Shown here: positions 21,989 to 35,103 of the stretch, one piece after another
Layout: each line of letters opens with the position of its first letter
Position numbering within the stretch: the stretch's first letter is position 1
Source: Cocos nucifera
Taxonomy: Eukaryota; Streptophyta; Magnoliopsida; Arecales; Arecaceae
Assembly: GCA_006176705.1 (NCBI GenBank)
Contig: QRFJ01000479.1
Location: 346,382-410,381 of the forward strand
Reading direction: 5' to 3'
Length of the DNA: 64,000 bases
Translations under genes and position numbers: made by a program
The notes under the pieces: model-generated
Told to the model about the DNA's origin: nothing
Databases searched by the model: none
What the model saw: the letters and a program-made list of their open reading frames with translations, nothing else

Positions 21989-22812
21989 GAGATCAAGTCT
22001 AACTAAATTAGATTCAATTAAAATTAGTTTATTTTTAATTAGATTAAGTTTAGTTGATTTATTGGATAAGCCAATTGCAAGAAAGAACAATTTCTTGTTT
22101 GACTAGGACTTGGGTGCACCTAATTGATTTAGGATTTAAATTAGATTTAAATCTTAATTTAATCTGATTTAATTAGGCTCTTAGTTGGACTAGGATCATT
22201 CTTAATTGGGTTGCATTTAATCTAATTTAATAGGATTTAAATTGACTTCAAACCTATTTTGACCTAGTCAAACAAGAGGAGTCCTAGTTGGACAAGGACT
22301 CTCTCTCTTTCTCTTGCGCCTTAGAAAGCCCATGCCCACCTTTTATTTCTGAGGTTTTATGTGAACTTTTCCATACCTAAGAAGCTTCTTCATGCTCCAT
22401 AATTCTGATTTTTGGGAGCTTGTTTTGCCTTTGGTCAAAACTAGAAGTTAGAATGTGTTTCCTACTCGGAAGAATCCTCTTTGACCAAAACTCCTCCCTT
22501 TCTTTTATGCACCAACCTTTCCATGCCTAGTCCTTTTCTCTACCCTTTCTCCCATTTTTTTGTGTGTTGTCCATTAGGTTTTCATGCTTGGAAAAGTCAA
22601 AGGGGTGTCCAAGAGTTGGACGCCCCATAGGAATCCTTAAAGTCCTTAAACTAGGTTTTGACCTAATCAAAGAAGGCTCTTAGGGGATGCCTCCTTATAA
22701 GAGGTGTGGGCATCCAAAACTCTAGAGATATTCATGTGAGAAACTAGAAGGAAAAGTTGGAGGGGCATGGAGGTTTGAGGTGCTAGGTTCTTTGGAGAAA
22801 ATCCTTTCTTTT

Positions 22813-23217
22813 GGACAACATAGGATGATGTCTTGAATGGTCAAAGGTAAGAGAAGATTGTCTTCTCTTTATTTTTCCTTTATGTATTTTTTCTCTTATT
22901 TCTCCTAGTGATTTTTATGTGATAAAATTAGAGAGAGAGAGAGAGAGGATTAGGGCATGGGGATAAGTGCTCCAAGTTGTTGGGGCATGATATTCTTTTT
23001 GGACATGATCTGATCATGTCTAGATGAGAGAAGGAGAAGAGAAGAAAGGTCTTCTCTTAGGATTTTTTTGAGAACCCTTCTTCTCCTTATTTTTGTGAAA
23101 ATTTTTGAGAGTAAAAATCATAGATGTTAGATCTAGAAACATAGAGAAAATCTAGAGAAGAAGGTCTCCTCTTGTCCTAGCATAGACATATTTTCAGGAC
23201 ATCAACCATTGATGTCC
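22813..23217. repeat. Three spaced palindromes in Y
   Basis: Counterparts of the X LTR palindromes at 22813-22833 (decayed), 23001-23021 and 23197-23217, inverted order relative to X because Y is in the opposite orientation. Confidence 0.7.
22930..22948. repeat. (GA)n microsatellite in Y
   Basis: Uninterrupted GA dinucleotide run within the Y solo LTR. Confidence 0.8.
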
Positions 23218-23815
23218 TGAAGAAGAAGATTTATCTTCTCTTAGGATTTATTTTTTCTTATGTTATTTTTTGATTTATGGGAGATCCAAGAGTTGGATTC
23301 CTCCATTATTCCTCCTCATATTCTTTAACTCTTGGAGTGTCCAAGAGATTCGGAGAATATGTATTTGATTGACCATCAAGAGGGATCTACGAGAAGCTAG
23401 CACTTCGAGTGGATCTTTATTCGACGAACATTCGATCTATATTATAGGTTCATGTGGATCACCTGTAGAGGCTGGATGCATGTGCGGCTCTAAAAGTAAC
23501 AACAAAAATCAATCATGGAGTTCTCAACCCATGCAAAGATAAGAGATCTGATCTCTTGGTAACCTAGATATAATCTAGGATTAGATCTAGAATTATTCTA
23601 GATCTAGGTATTAATATGATCAATACCACTTATGATTAATTTAATTTTAGATTTATATTTGCATCATAACATGTTATAGATCCTTGATGTAGGGTTTTAT
23701 AATTTAATTACATGCATATTGTACATTAAACTGTTTAATCTATCTTTCACTGTGTATTATTTCAAAAATATTTTAAAATCTATGCATGAAATCCTATATA
23801 TTTTTCATCAGTTTT

Positions 23816-25450
23816 ATCCCTTCAAGTGAATCAACTAGTGTCCATACGCTATTGATTTTCATAGACTTTAATTTGGATCATATGGCTCCAAGCCACTTCT
23901 CAGAGTTAGGCCACTGTATTGTATTCCTATAGGTGATCGGATCCTTATTATTCTCATCGAGCTCAATAGGATCGCCATCTCGGACCTAGATACTAAAGTA
24001 TCTATTTGGCTAATACGGTACGCTACCGAATCTTCTTAAAGGTGATACTTTAATGGGCTTCGAGTTTGATCTGATCAAATTCGATTCTGTAGGTTTACTA
24101 GATTGCGTCGGATTCTTTTCTACTAGTCAAACTTCTTCAAGTTCAACTTGATAGGCATCGGTTCCTTCTCTAAGGAACTCCTTTCCAAAATAAATGTCCT
24201 ATTGCTAAAGAACATCTCATGTTCTTTAGTATGGTAGAATTAATCACCCTTAAATACCTATTGGACCAGGATCCAAGTTTATCTATGTGCAAATCTATGA
24301 CATAGGCAAATCAACCCCAAACCCAAAGGTGAAAGAGTCCAGGTCTATGCTTGATCCATATCCCATATGGAGTCAATGCAACAGATTCACTCGGTATAAA
24401 TTTTTAAAGTAAAACAAGTAGTCACAAGAGCACAACCCTAAAATAGAAAGACTAGTGAACCCTATCATGGATTGAACCATATCTAACAAAGTTTAATTTC
24501 TTCTTTTAGATATACTGTATTTTGAAAAGAAATCCACTGAGAGAGAATCCAATTTTCTCCTAGCTATGTCACAAACTCACTAGATAAGTATTCACCTTCT
24601 TGATATGATCGAAGAGTTTTAATACCTTATCCAGTTTATTTTTCTATTTCATCATTGAATTGTTTGAACATTTCAAATGATTCATCCTAAATGCATCCAT
24701 GCCCAAATAGATTGTCTGTAATAAAATATTAATATCTTTCTTTGGCACTTAAGTTCATAGGTCCACATGCATTATTATGTGTGAGACTTAGAACTTTATC
24801 AGTTCCTTCACCTTTTCTAGTAAAAGGTGACTTTATCATCTTTCCAAGAAGACAAGATTCATAGGCTATCAATGATTCACAATCATTGATGTCGAGATTT
24901 TTCTCTCAAGCTAATCTATTTATCCTATTCTTGTCAAGATGACTAAGCCTATAATGCCAAAGATAGATATCCATGACATAATCTAACTTGAGTGTGTACA
25001 TTATGCTTAACAAGCTATGTAAATGTTAAATATTATTTCTTTACTGTCCATGTATTATTGTAACATTATTCATAATAATATCACAATAATCTTCTTTATT
25101 GATAAATGATAACCATCCCTAGACAAAAGGCCAATAGAGAATATATTTATCATAAAGATGGACAATAGTGACAATCACTTAAAATGACATCTTTGAAAAT
25201 AAGCTTGACAATTTTTAAAGCTAGGATTGAAATAAGACTTCCATCTAAAATGTTTAGGTATTTCTCACCTTTTTCAAACATTTCATTTACCTATATTTCT
25301 TGCAACAAATTGCATAGAACTATCGATATCTCTTACCCAGGTAGTAGAATTTCATACAGAAAAATTTCAAGATATTATCATATAATATTCTTGATAAGCA
25401 ACTCTTGCTCATTTCTCGTGTTCAACATGTTATGGTCAAGGAAAGCAAGA
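23816..25450 (-). pseudogene. X protease/integrase/RT-start remnant
   Basis: Minus strand, many stops. Recognisable: YLWHYRLSHLDKNRINRL (GAG-pre-integrase, H-x4-H), AYESCLLGKMIKSPF (C-x2-C), a long decayed integrase core with IGFTSLSI, and at the left end SVWTLVDSLEGIK, the start of RT, where Y is inserted. It belongs to a different copia family from N1 (different linker and LTR). Confidence 0.72.
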
Positions 25451-27716
25451 TAATTCTTCTTTCTATGACTCTACTTCTAATAGTAGAAGCACTATGCCTG
25501 ATTTGGATCAATTTTGGACTAATTATTTTTACTGGACTAAGAGGCCCCAGTACGAATCCATTCGTATTACTGAACCAAATTCAACTTTCAATACTAATTA
25601 TCGAAGTTGGGTTCCATAAGTCATCACTATCTAACAGTGAAAGGAGAAATTAGGATTTAGCCTTATTTTGAGAAAAGAGAATAATGACCTAAGTATATGA
25701 ATTATATTAAGCATAGAGACTTAGACTTTAGTCTAAAGGTTCTTCCACTATTTTATTCGAATTGATAGCCTCTATCTTTAATTCAAAAAATTACTTTAAT
25801 TTTCTAGTAGGTACTAGAATCCACATAGACTGCACATAAGTTCAACTATGGTTGGTCAATCCATGTACATCTAAGGGTAGGTTCATAACCAATTGTTTCT
25901 CCAAATAACTTGTAGTAATTTAATTTTGCCCCAAAAACCTAATCAGTTGGCTAGGGCCTCCACTGTAAGGATCTGATTAGGTCCAACCTTTAACATGACT
26001 ATACTTGGTGCATCTAACCAATGAATGATTAAGCCCAACTATGGTTAGTCAACCTAACCACCATTAGAAAGATATATCTAAGTCGTTATACGATGAATGC
26101 TAATTCTACTAGTCAATAAGCACCAGGCCTATGGGCCTCCAATGATTATTGAGTTAATGGACCCATTATCAAAGACCTTAATGGGAGGCTATGACTCAGT
26201 TATCTCCATAACTTTATCATTTTAAAGACCTAATAATTTTAGAGGATTTAAATTATTAGTGATTTAAGAATAGAAAGGACATGGACCAATTTGCTCCCAC
26301 TGACTTCACCAAGTCAAGTCCTTTCATTGACTTCTCAAGTCTTTGATAAGGACTAGGATCAATATCGGTTCATGGGCACCTAGATCAGTCTCACATAATA
26401 AAATCAGTCTCATTGATTTTCTATGTGACATGGATTAGCACGAATCAATGAGCAACCTAATCAAAATCTGATTAACCATATTGGCTAGGTAAGTGAGATC
26501 AGTGGAAGGATCTGCCAAGGCTTGCCTTAGACACTATTAGAAATGGCCAGGTAAGCGGGCTGTCAATTAAAAACCATCAATCTGGGATGCCAGACTTATC
26601 TTAGATATCAATTAATTTATCAATTTTAATTTGGTTTGCCTAAAGACTCGGGCTCAACCATTGAGCCATGATTAGTATCCATTTGTTAGATGTGTGGACT
26701 TTAATCAACTACAACTATTGAATTAATCTAAAAAATGATCTAATCCTAATTAACTATTAATTAGGTTTGATAAATTTCTTAACTTAGCCCATATTTAATC
26801 TAACCCTAGGTCTAACCTAGTTAAGGACCTGATCAAGCTAACCCATAACCCTTTAACCCATATTTTATGAAATTATCTTGGGATCTTTAAATCATAAACC
26901 TAGATTCTAAACAATCACTTAATTCTCAATTAAGTTCAACGCTTATGGGTTTGGGTTTATGAAACCTCAAAATTAATTTTTAATTTTGTTATTTAAAATA
27001 TTTTCAAATTATAGATATTTTACATTGAATCATATTCAATTTATGGTTTTAAATATGATTTATTTTAATATTTTGATCATATCCTAGGATTTTGAATCTA
27101 GAATTTTGCAGAAAGTAAGTTCATAATTTAAATTCTATAAAATAAATATATCAGATACTTTCTAGATTCAAAAAGAAAGATATATATCAACATATACAAC
27201 AATAGAATCTAGATCTAAACATAAAACATATCATATAGATCTTATCTAAATGAACAAAATCAAATCATAAATCAATTAATTATTAGATTTAAAATTTAAA
27301 AATAAATTATAAATTATTTTAGATCTCATCTAATATATTTATAATTTAGGTTTCTCGGATCAGCACATACTAGGACAATCTTTCTATTGTAAGAGGTAAA
27401 TCTTATAGCAGGATAACCTTATGGCAGTATGTGCAATCCTGATATTATTTATATCTAATTTAAATAATCTAAAATAGGTATAATATCTATTTAATTTTAG
27501 ATTTAAATTAAAAAATTAAATCATGAATTTTTTTAGATCTAATCTAACTTGTTCATGATTCAAATTAAGATCAGCACATACTAGGACAATCTTTTCATTG
27601 TAAAGAGTTAACCTTACAATAGGATAACCTTATAGCAGTATATATGATATTTAATTAATTTTAATTTTTAAATTTATTCTTAAGCATACATGAATATGTT
27701 ATAAAAGAATCTAGAT
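25451..27716 (-). other. X gag (unrecognised) and leader region
   Basis: No gag could be recognised with confidence. Leader-like stretches (for example around 26500-26600) resemble the N1 leader near 18500-18610 (GGCCAGGTAAG, TTAGACA blocks). Near 27360 and 27560 an imperfect direct repeat (CAGCACATACTAGGACAATCTTT) occurs twice about 200 bp apart. Confidence 0.5.
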
Positions 27717-27728
27717 GCTCTGATACCA
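27717..27728 (-). other. X primer binding site
   Basis: Minus strand TGGTATCAGAGC, a full match to the usual copia initiator-Met site, one base from the LTR end. Confidence 0.9.
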
Positions 27729-27729
27729 T

Positions 27730-30527
27730 TGTTGAAAAACATGCAGGATTTCATGCATAGATTTCAAATTTTTTTCAAAATTAAAGCAGTGAAAGACATA
27801 GATGAAATAGTTTAATCTATAATATACATGTAATCAAATTATAAAATCCTATATCAAGGATCTATAATATGTCATGATATAAATATAAATCTAAAATTAA
27901 ATTAATCATAAGTAGTATTGATCATATTAATACCTAGATCTAGAACAATTCTAGATCTAACCCTTGATCATATCTAGGTTATCAAGAGATTAGATCTCTT
28001 ATCTTTATATAGGTCGAGCTCCATGGTTGATTTTCATTGTTAATTTTAGAGCCGCATATATTTCCAACCTCCATAGGTGATCCACACGAACCTACAACAT
28101 AAATCGGAGGTTCGTCGATCGAAGATCCGTTCGAAGTGCTAGCTTCTCGTGGATCCCTCCTGATGGTTAATTAAATACATATTCTTTCGATCTTTTGGAT
28201 ACTCCAAGAGATGAAGAATATAAGGAGAAATAAAAAAAAAATCCAACCCATAAATTAAAAAATAATAAAAAAAAATAAATAAATTCTAAGAGAAGATAAA
28301 TCTTCTCCTTCAGGACATTAATGATTGATATCCTGAAAATATCTCTATGCTAGGATAAGAGGAGACCTTATCCTTTGGATTTTTTCTATGTTTCTAGATC
28401 TAAGATTTCTTATTTTATTCATATAAAATTCCCATAAGAAATTGAAGAAGAAGGGTTCTCCAAGAAATGCTAAGAGAAGACCTTTCTTCTTTTCTCCTTC
28501 TCTCATCAGGACATGATCAGATCATGTCACTTTTTCTCTCATATCTTTATCATATAAAAATCACATAAGAAATACGAAGAGAGAAACATAGAAAAAAATT
28601 ACAAGAGAAGATAATCTTCTCATACCTTGTCTTCATCAAGACATCAAAGTTTGATGTCCAAAAGAGAGGAACTACTGCAAGGAATTTGGTGCCTCATCCT
28701 CCCATGCCTCTCCCCCTTTTGCTTCTAATTTCTATCATGAAATCCCTGGTGTTTTGGATGACCACCCCGCTTATCAGGACTCTTATGGGGCATCCAACTC
28801 TTGGACGTCGGATGCCCCTCCCATAATTTTTGGCGTGCATCCTCTGAATCTCACATGCAAAACCAAAGGGAGAAAGGGTAGAACAAAAGGTTGGGCATGG
28901 GAAAGGTTGGTGCACAAGAGGGGGGAGGAATTTTGATCAAAGGGGACTCATCTAAGAAGAAAATAAATCCTAACTTCCTTCTAGTTTTGACCAAGTCAAA
29001 ATAAACTCTAAATAACTAGATATGAGGGGTGTGGAGACCTTATGTTGTGGGAATGTTCACATAAAATCCTAAAAGATAAAATATGGCATGGGCTTTCTTA
29101 GGTGCAAGTGAAAGAGAGAGAGTCCTAGTTGGCTTTCTTAGGTGCAAGTGAAAGAGAGAGAGTCCCAGTCCAATTGGGACTCTTCTTGTTTGACTATGTC
29201 AAATTAGTTTTGAATCTAATTTAAATTTTATTTAAATTAGATTAAATATAACCCAATTAAGGATGATCATAGTCTAACTAGGAGTCAAATTAAATTAGAT
29301 TAAATCAAGATTTAAATCTGATTTAAATCCTTAGTTAATTAGGTGCACCCAAGTCCTAGTCAAACAAGAAATTATTCTTTCTTATAATTGGCTTATCCAA
29401 TAAACCAACTAGACTTAATCTAATTAAGTCCAAACTAATTCTAATTGAATTTAATTAGACTTGATCTTAGCCTGATTACTCAATCAAATTGGATCAATTA
29501 GCAATCAAATTGCTAATCGATCCTTCTGCAATACTTGCATTAGGTCAAACATCAATCGTATTGATAGATTGACCTTAGAATGATTCTCAATCATCGATTA
29601 ACCATCTGATCAAGTTACAAGCTCTAATATGTGTGACCCCATAGGTTCGAATCTAAGCTGGTAGCATAGGAATCGATTTCTATACCTATCGAAAGGACCA
29701 TCTAGCAATGGTACCCGACGTCCGAATAGGTCGAATGTATGCAAAGCAACATTCTTAGAACCCTGGCTCATGGTTACCGTATAATTCAGCCCTATGACCA
29801 ATAATGCTCAAGATGATATCGAGTATGCTATCAACACTCATACAAGTCATCTCTATCGTGTCTCAAAATTTTACAAATCCTATGACACCTCATAAGGATT
29901 ATCCAAGCCTAGATTTTACTAAATTAAAACACAATGAGATATTCTCTCCCTAAAGATAATCAGGAGTGGTCAATCTCATCTTGACTCATACATCGACTTC
30001 ACAAGTACTTGACTATACCTAGAAATCTTTCGAGTCTATATTAAAAATACAGGCAGTCCGGCACCAAAGTATAGTAAGTTGCTTGCAAGTCACTATGGTG
30101 ATCTTAGGTCAGAGGGCCACCTATATCTATTGGCCTTAGCTAGCTACTCTTGATAGTAGAGTGTTACATTGGTTACGTTCAGTGCAGATGTACTCCTACA
30201 TCTCACCTGGATGCCATACCAGTGTCTCCACACCATTTGATTATGAGGACAACCAATGCATATGGTATACAACGATCTACACTCGATAAGTTATCGTCCT
30301 TGTTAATAACTTATCATTTGATCATGAATAATTTAAGGACCATCCAATAAATCCTTTTTTATCGATTGATTATGGTTCTAAGGACTTCATCATAATTTAG
30401 GAGTTCATTTAAGAAAGATAGAATTTTTATCATGAATCGCCAAATAACTATTATTATTAAATAATTCATATACTAATTTCAATCATCTACTACATAGATG
30501 ATTAACTTTAGGACACATTTGCCAATA
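27730..30527 (-). mobile_element. X 5' LTR
   Basis: 2798 bp, TGTTGAAAAACATG at the inner edge. Palindromes at 28313-28333, 28509-28529 and 28639-28659. It contains a 40-bp tandem duplication at 29091-29170 absent from the 3' LTR and from Y. Confidence 0.88.
29091..29170. repeat. 40-bp tandem duplication in X 5' LTR
   Basis: GGCTTTCTTAGGTGCAAGTG and its continuation occur twice head to tail (29091-29130, 29131-29170). The 3' LTR has one copy near 8404. Confidence 0.85.
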
Positions 30528-31319
30528 GATAGACAAAATAGGATGCTGGTTCCTTCATAAAAAATGTACATAGAAGAGGTGCTAAAGAGATTTAGCATGA
30601 AAAACTCCAAGAGGGGACTTGTACCCTTCAAACATGGCATTCATCTCTCCAAAAAGATGTGCCCCAGCACACCTGAAGAGATTGAATGCATCAGCAAGAT
30701 CTTGTATGCTTCGATAATAGGGAGCCCCATATATGCCATTCTATGTACATGACCTGATATCGCACATGCTGTGAGTGTCACGAGTAGGTATCAATCAAAT
30801 CCAAATGAAGAGAACTGGACTTCTGTAAAGTGTATCCTTAAGTACTTGAGAAGGACTAATGATATATTTCTAGTCTTTGGGAATGGAGAACTTCAGATCT
30901 AGGAGTATACAGACTTAGACTTCATGTCCAACATAGATGATCAAAAGTTAACATCTAGAAGTCTGTTTGTATGCAATGGAGTTGCAGTAAGTTGGAAGAG
31001 TTCTTGGTAGACAGTGATCGCAGACTCCACCATGAAAGCTGAGTACATAGCTGCATCAAAAGCTGCAAAAGAAGCATTTTGGTATAAGAAGTTTACCGCA
31101 GAACTTGGAGTGATGCCATCAGATGCCGTCCCTCTCTACTGTGACAATAATGACGCCATAGCCCTAGCTAAGGAGCCGAGATCTCACTAAAAGTTGAAGC
31201 ATATCGAGCAGCAATATTACCTCATATGTGATTACCTCGAGAAGGATTACGTCGAGGTTAAGAGAGTTGACATCGCAGATAATATAGCTGACCTACTAAT
31301 GAAGTCATTGAGCCAGTAG
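30528..31319 (+). pseudogene. P1 RT C-terminus and RNase H remnant
   Basis: Continuation of the coding region broken at 6933. KMYIEEVLKRFSMKNSKRGL, then SRYQSNPNEENW, RNase H pieces YTDLDFMSN, KAEYIAASKAAKEAFWYKK, DNNDAIALAKEP, and a terminal stop TAG at 31317-31319. Several in-frame stops. Frame and order match N3. Confidence 0.9.
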
Positions 31320-31371
31320 AAAATCAAAGTCCATCTTGAGAAGATGGAACTTAGATTTATAGCCAACTGAC

Positions 31372-31390
31372 TTTAGGTCAAGTGAAAGTT
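31372..31390 (+). other. P1 polypurine tract region
   Basis: TTTAGGTCAAGTGAAAGTT directly before the LTR start TGTTAGATGAG. It is a degraded form of the N1 tract. Confidence 0.6.
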
Positions 31391-32110
31391 TGTTAGATGA
31401 GTATACTAAAAGTCAAATTGGCTGATACTTGTAATACACTTTCTAAAAATATTTTTATAATTTTTACTTTAAATTAATAAAGAATTATTTTCTTTTATCA
31501 CACTGCATGTAAAGTATCTATGATAATCCTTTGAGTTAATGAAAATGATAATATATATTTTCAAGAGTTAAAAATTTAAGACATATACTTTCATAATTAA
31601 CTTATAAATTGCTCTCAATCATAGGATCATCATAAGGATGGTGATCAATCTGAAAGATTGGGTATGATCGCTTCTTTAAAATAGATGAATCTTGAGTCTG
31701 TAGTATGGAGACACCAGAGTGAGAGTACAGATACTCGTTGAGAATGAGGGCACTGAGCGTGACTATCTCGAGTAGTCATAAGGGAGTCTACCTTTTGATC
31801 GATGACTAAGCTCGATGATACAGTTGTGTGTCTAGTTTTTTGAATTGAAGTGCATCGATAGTTCTCCTGAAGTGTGTTATAGTTTGACTATATCATAACT
31901 TGATCTCCTAACCATTCAGAATCCTAAGGTGTATATTGGCTATAGCATGTTCATTGTAGAAATTGGATTGCACCAATAGAAAATCTATCTATCTCGGTAG
32001 ATGAGGAGTAGTCCTATGATGATCATGAGATCAAGTCCTTAAGCACATGGCATGGTAGAGTGAAATAATAAAAAAGAGTTTTCTATTAGGTTTGCATATC
32101 GGACTCGAAT

Positions 32111-35103
32111 TATAACATCCCAGACCAGCAAAATAATAGAATAAAAGATTCATGTTTAGGTATGTGTGGCTTATTGATTTATTTATGGTATATTCGAGCC
32201 ACTTAATCTCTATTATGAATTACTTTGAATTAAACCTACCTTGCCAAGGGTTGTTGAAAATATTTTAGAGTAAATTATGATTATCTATCATTTTGAGTTT
32301 TGAAATTTTTTCTAAGTTTGAAAGTAGTACCTATCTAGAGAGCTATATAAAATATGAATTTTCTTGAGATCAAAATTGGCAGTAATTGATCCTTAAGTGT
32401 TGGTGAGTCATAAGATGAATTTTAGTGAATTTTGAGATCCTTTAACCTTTTTATTCTAAAGAAGGAAAGTTTTAAAAGTTTTAGGTTTCAAAAAATTTGA
32501 GCTAGAACCTATGTTTTGATATATGATTCTTGAGGATTTTGATTTTTCTGATATTTTTATTGATTCCAAATAGGAAGATTTTTCTTATTTATATTTATGT
32601 TTTAAAGTTAATGAAGAGTAAAATAAATGAGGGTATTAACTTAAAAAAAATATATAAATAAGCAAAATATTGAGTAAAGCTGTGAATAGAGTATGAAGAT
32701 AAAGTTTCTATTTCTATCAAAACCCAGGGGAAGGGGTCGATACTTATGTGAAAGGTGTCGACACTATCTCAGAAAAATAGAGAGGATGATTTTTAGGAAG
32801 TTCTATGGTAGCACAAGATGGGGTTGACACTCGCTTGGAAGGTGTCAACACTTTTGTGGAGAGGCTGACCTGAGGGATGACCTGTTTGAGAAAAAGGGAT
32901 GATCTAGGGGTTGGCCTATGTGTGGGTGTCGATACTTATTTCAAAGGTGTCGACCCCAATCACAGAAGTTTCTAGGAGCAGGTTTTAACCAAGAAGATTT
33001 TAAGTTGGAATTTTTAATTCATTCTTCAAAGGATGAATGAGTAACTTAAGGACTTAATTAATAGTTAGAAAATCCTTGTGTCAACACCTTGGTAGGTCAG
33101 AATTTAATGAAAATTTCCTGGTTTGACACCTAGCAGCTCCTTCTTTTGAGCTATTCTTTTTCCAGCATAAACCTAACTGGTGGTCTTTGGGTGGTTTTGG
33201 GTTCTGAAATTTAATAGATGAGTTAGAGGAGAAAAAAATGGTTTAGAGAAGGTCATGTTCTCCATAGAAAAGCAAGAGGAATTCAAATAAAGAAGAGAGG
33301 ATTGAGTGACAAATTGGATTAAGAAAGGGGAGGTTACTGAATTTGAGTAAATAGAAAATCGATTTTGGATGGTAGTAGTATTTTAATTACTTGAGGTAAG
33401 GCTTCTTCATTTTACACTAAATTTAATTGATCTTTTAGGTATTATAGTAGATTCTAAGTTATAGTAAAGCAAGCAATTCAATTTAAATTTGAGGTTGAAG
33501 TTGAAGTATGTTATCATTATGCTGAAATTGGATAGATAGCTTGGTTATGAATTGAAATGATGCTAGCTAAGTTTGAAATCAATTATAAGAATAGAAATAC
33601 AGTTAAATGGTTGGAATTTTTGATGATTATGTAAAGTTTTAATTAAATCTAAGCTAAAGCAAACAAGGTAAAACAAAAGTAAGAGTTAGAAGAGCTAAAG
33701 AACAAGAATGAAAGCAAAGCATACATGATTATGTTCATGAATCATATGGTATGATAATAATTGATGTTTATCAATGTTATAGGAAAAGAAAAGAGCTAGA
33801 AAAGCACTTTGAGTAAGTCGTTTAGTTAGTAATTAGTTGTGGTGAGTGGATTTTCATATCTAGCTTTGGTGCTTTACTTATTATATCTTGTTATGAAAAT
33901 AACTAATTTTGGAAAGTAGTTAACTTTGGTATTTTTCAGCTTATATATGTACTTGTACAAACATGAAAGCAGGGATTGAAATTATTGGCTTTTTCTATTT
34001 AGTTTTGAGAAATTTTAGCTTATTTGATTTTTGGAAAAGATTATCCATAGGAGTGATCAACCTATAGGGTGCATCCTTGTATTGCATGAGCATTTGCATT
34101 GGCATGAGCTGACACCTCCATAGTCTGCATTTGTGAATGGCTAATGGGGCTTGGCAGTGTATCAGAATACCCAATGGGGCTTGGTAGATATTTGGCAGTG
34201 TATTGGAATGCTTAATGAGGCTCATTTACATCATATGGCATCATAACATACTACTTATCGACTATCTTGGAAGGGGTACTCTAGAATTCAGTTGATGGTA
34301 GCTGAGAATAAAGCATGCATTTGCATGTCATGTTTTAGTATTTTGCTTTAATTCGGTGGGGTATATTTCAGCTTTAAGAATCTCTTTGGTATTTTGCTTC
34401 ACCCGATGGGGTATATTTTAGCTTTGTGAAGCTCCAAAAAGCAGTTCTTACATATCAATTTTTATTGTTTATATTTTAGCTTTGTGAAGCATAAAAAGTA
34501 GTTCTTACATTTCAGTTGTTATTGTTATGTTGAATTACAAGTTAAACATTTCCAATTTCTATTGTTAGATTATTTATCCACTCACTAAGACTTTCCCAAG
34601 TCTCACCCCTCACTCTTTTCATTTGTAATTTTGAGAATAGTTGGGTTTGGAGATATATTTCAGCTTGTGTATTAGTACTTCTAGTAGAGAAAGTATTTTT
34701 GATAATATTAGCTTATAAAAAAGATGTATTTTGAAAAGTATTGTATAGCTGAGTTAGTTAAATTAGAAATTATTATATGTATATGTTATACTTTGCTCTA
34801 GAAAGGCAAGTATTAAAAAGATAATTAGTGACTAGAATGTATATATGAAATATGGTGTTGTTATTGAAACTCTAAGTTTGTTTATGTGATTTGATAAGTT
34901 ATGAGTGGAGATAATAGTTATTAGCAAGTCAAGAGAATTTAATTGAAATGCTTGTGATGAAAATGAATGGATGGTTCAGCTAAATTGAAAGCAGGTTATT
35001 AACTGATATATAGTTCAGTATAGTCATAGTTTAAAATCTTCTTAACCTTTAGATAAGGGTGGGGTGTGGCACCATCATCTAGATTTAGGGGTGGGGTGTT
35101 ACA
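32111..35103 (+). mobile_element. Z: probable Ty3/gypsy solo LTR (2993 bp)
   Basis: Ends TATAACATCCC and GGGGTGTTACA, a decayed inverted pair of the TGTAACACCCC type common in plant Ty3/gypsy LTRs. Target duplication CGAAT (32106-32110) / TGAAT (35104-35108). Excision restores the P1 LTR (GGACTCGAATCGAATGATT). No coding region. The block CTCACTAAG...AAGTCTCACCCCTC near 34572-34612 resembles the near-3' region of Tekay/Del LTRs and suggests plus orientation; this comparison is from memory. Confidence 0.75.
32733..32956. repeat. Three GTCGA(C/T)AC palindrome pairs in Z
   Basis: Motif pairs GGTCGATACTT...AAGGTGTCGACAC at 32733-32763, a mutated pair at 32821-32850, and a third at 32924-32956. 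Each pair forms a short hairpin of about 30 bp. Confidence 0.6.

Larger units (their letters stand above)
10692..23810 (+). mobile_element. Y: solo LTR of the X family, opposite orientation, split by N1
   Basis: A single LTR of X's family in plus orientation, in two pieces (10692-11755 and 21994-23810). Its ends TATTGAAAAATATG and TTTTTCATCA are slightly mutated versions of the family ends. Target duplication ATTTT (10687-10691) and GTTTT (23811-23815), one mismatch. Removing it restores the X RT frame EGIK to IGC. No internal region was seen, so it is a solo LTR. Confidence 0.85.
6934..30527 (-). mobile_element. X: minus-strand Ty1/copia element with 2.8-kb LTRs
   Basis: LTRs at 6934-9802 (3') and 27730-30527 (5') in the same orientation, with ends TGTTGAAAAA/TTTTTCAACA best preserved at the inner edges. 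The 5-bp target duplication GATAG lies at 6929-6933 and 30528-30532. Excising X rejoins the P1 codons for IKVYRD to DRQNRML. The primer site is at 27717-27728 and the polypurine tract at 9803-9816. The internal region has decayed pol in two blocks separated by Y. Confidence 0.9.

Noticed and set aside
25184..25653. Two plus-strand ORFs of 82-89 codons
   Set aside because: They lie antisense to the decayed X protease/integrase region, which explains the sequence.
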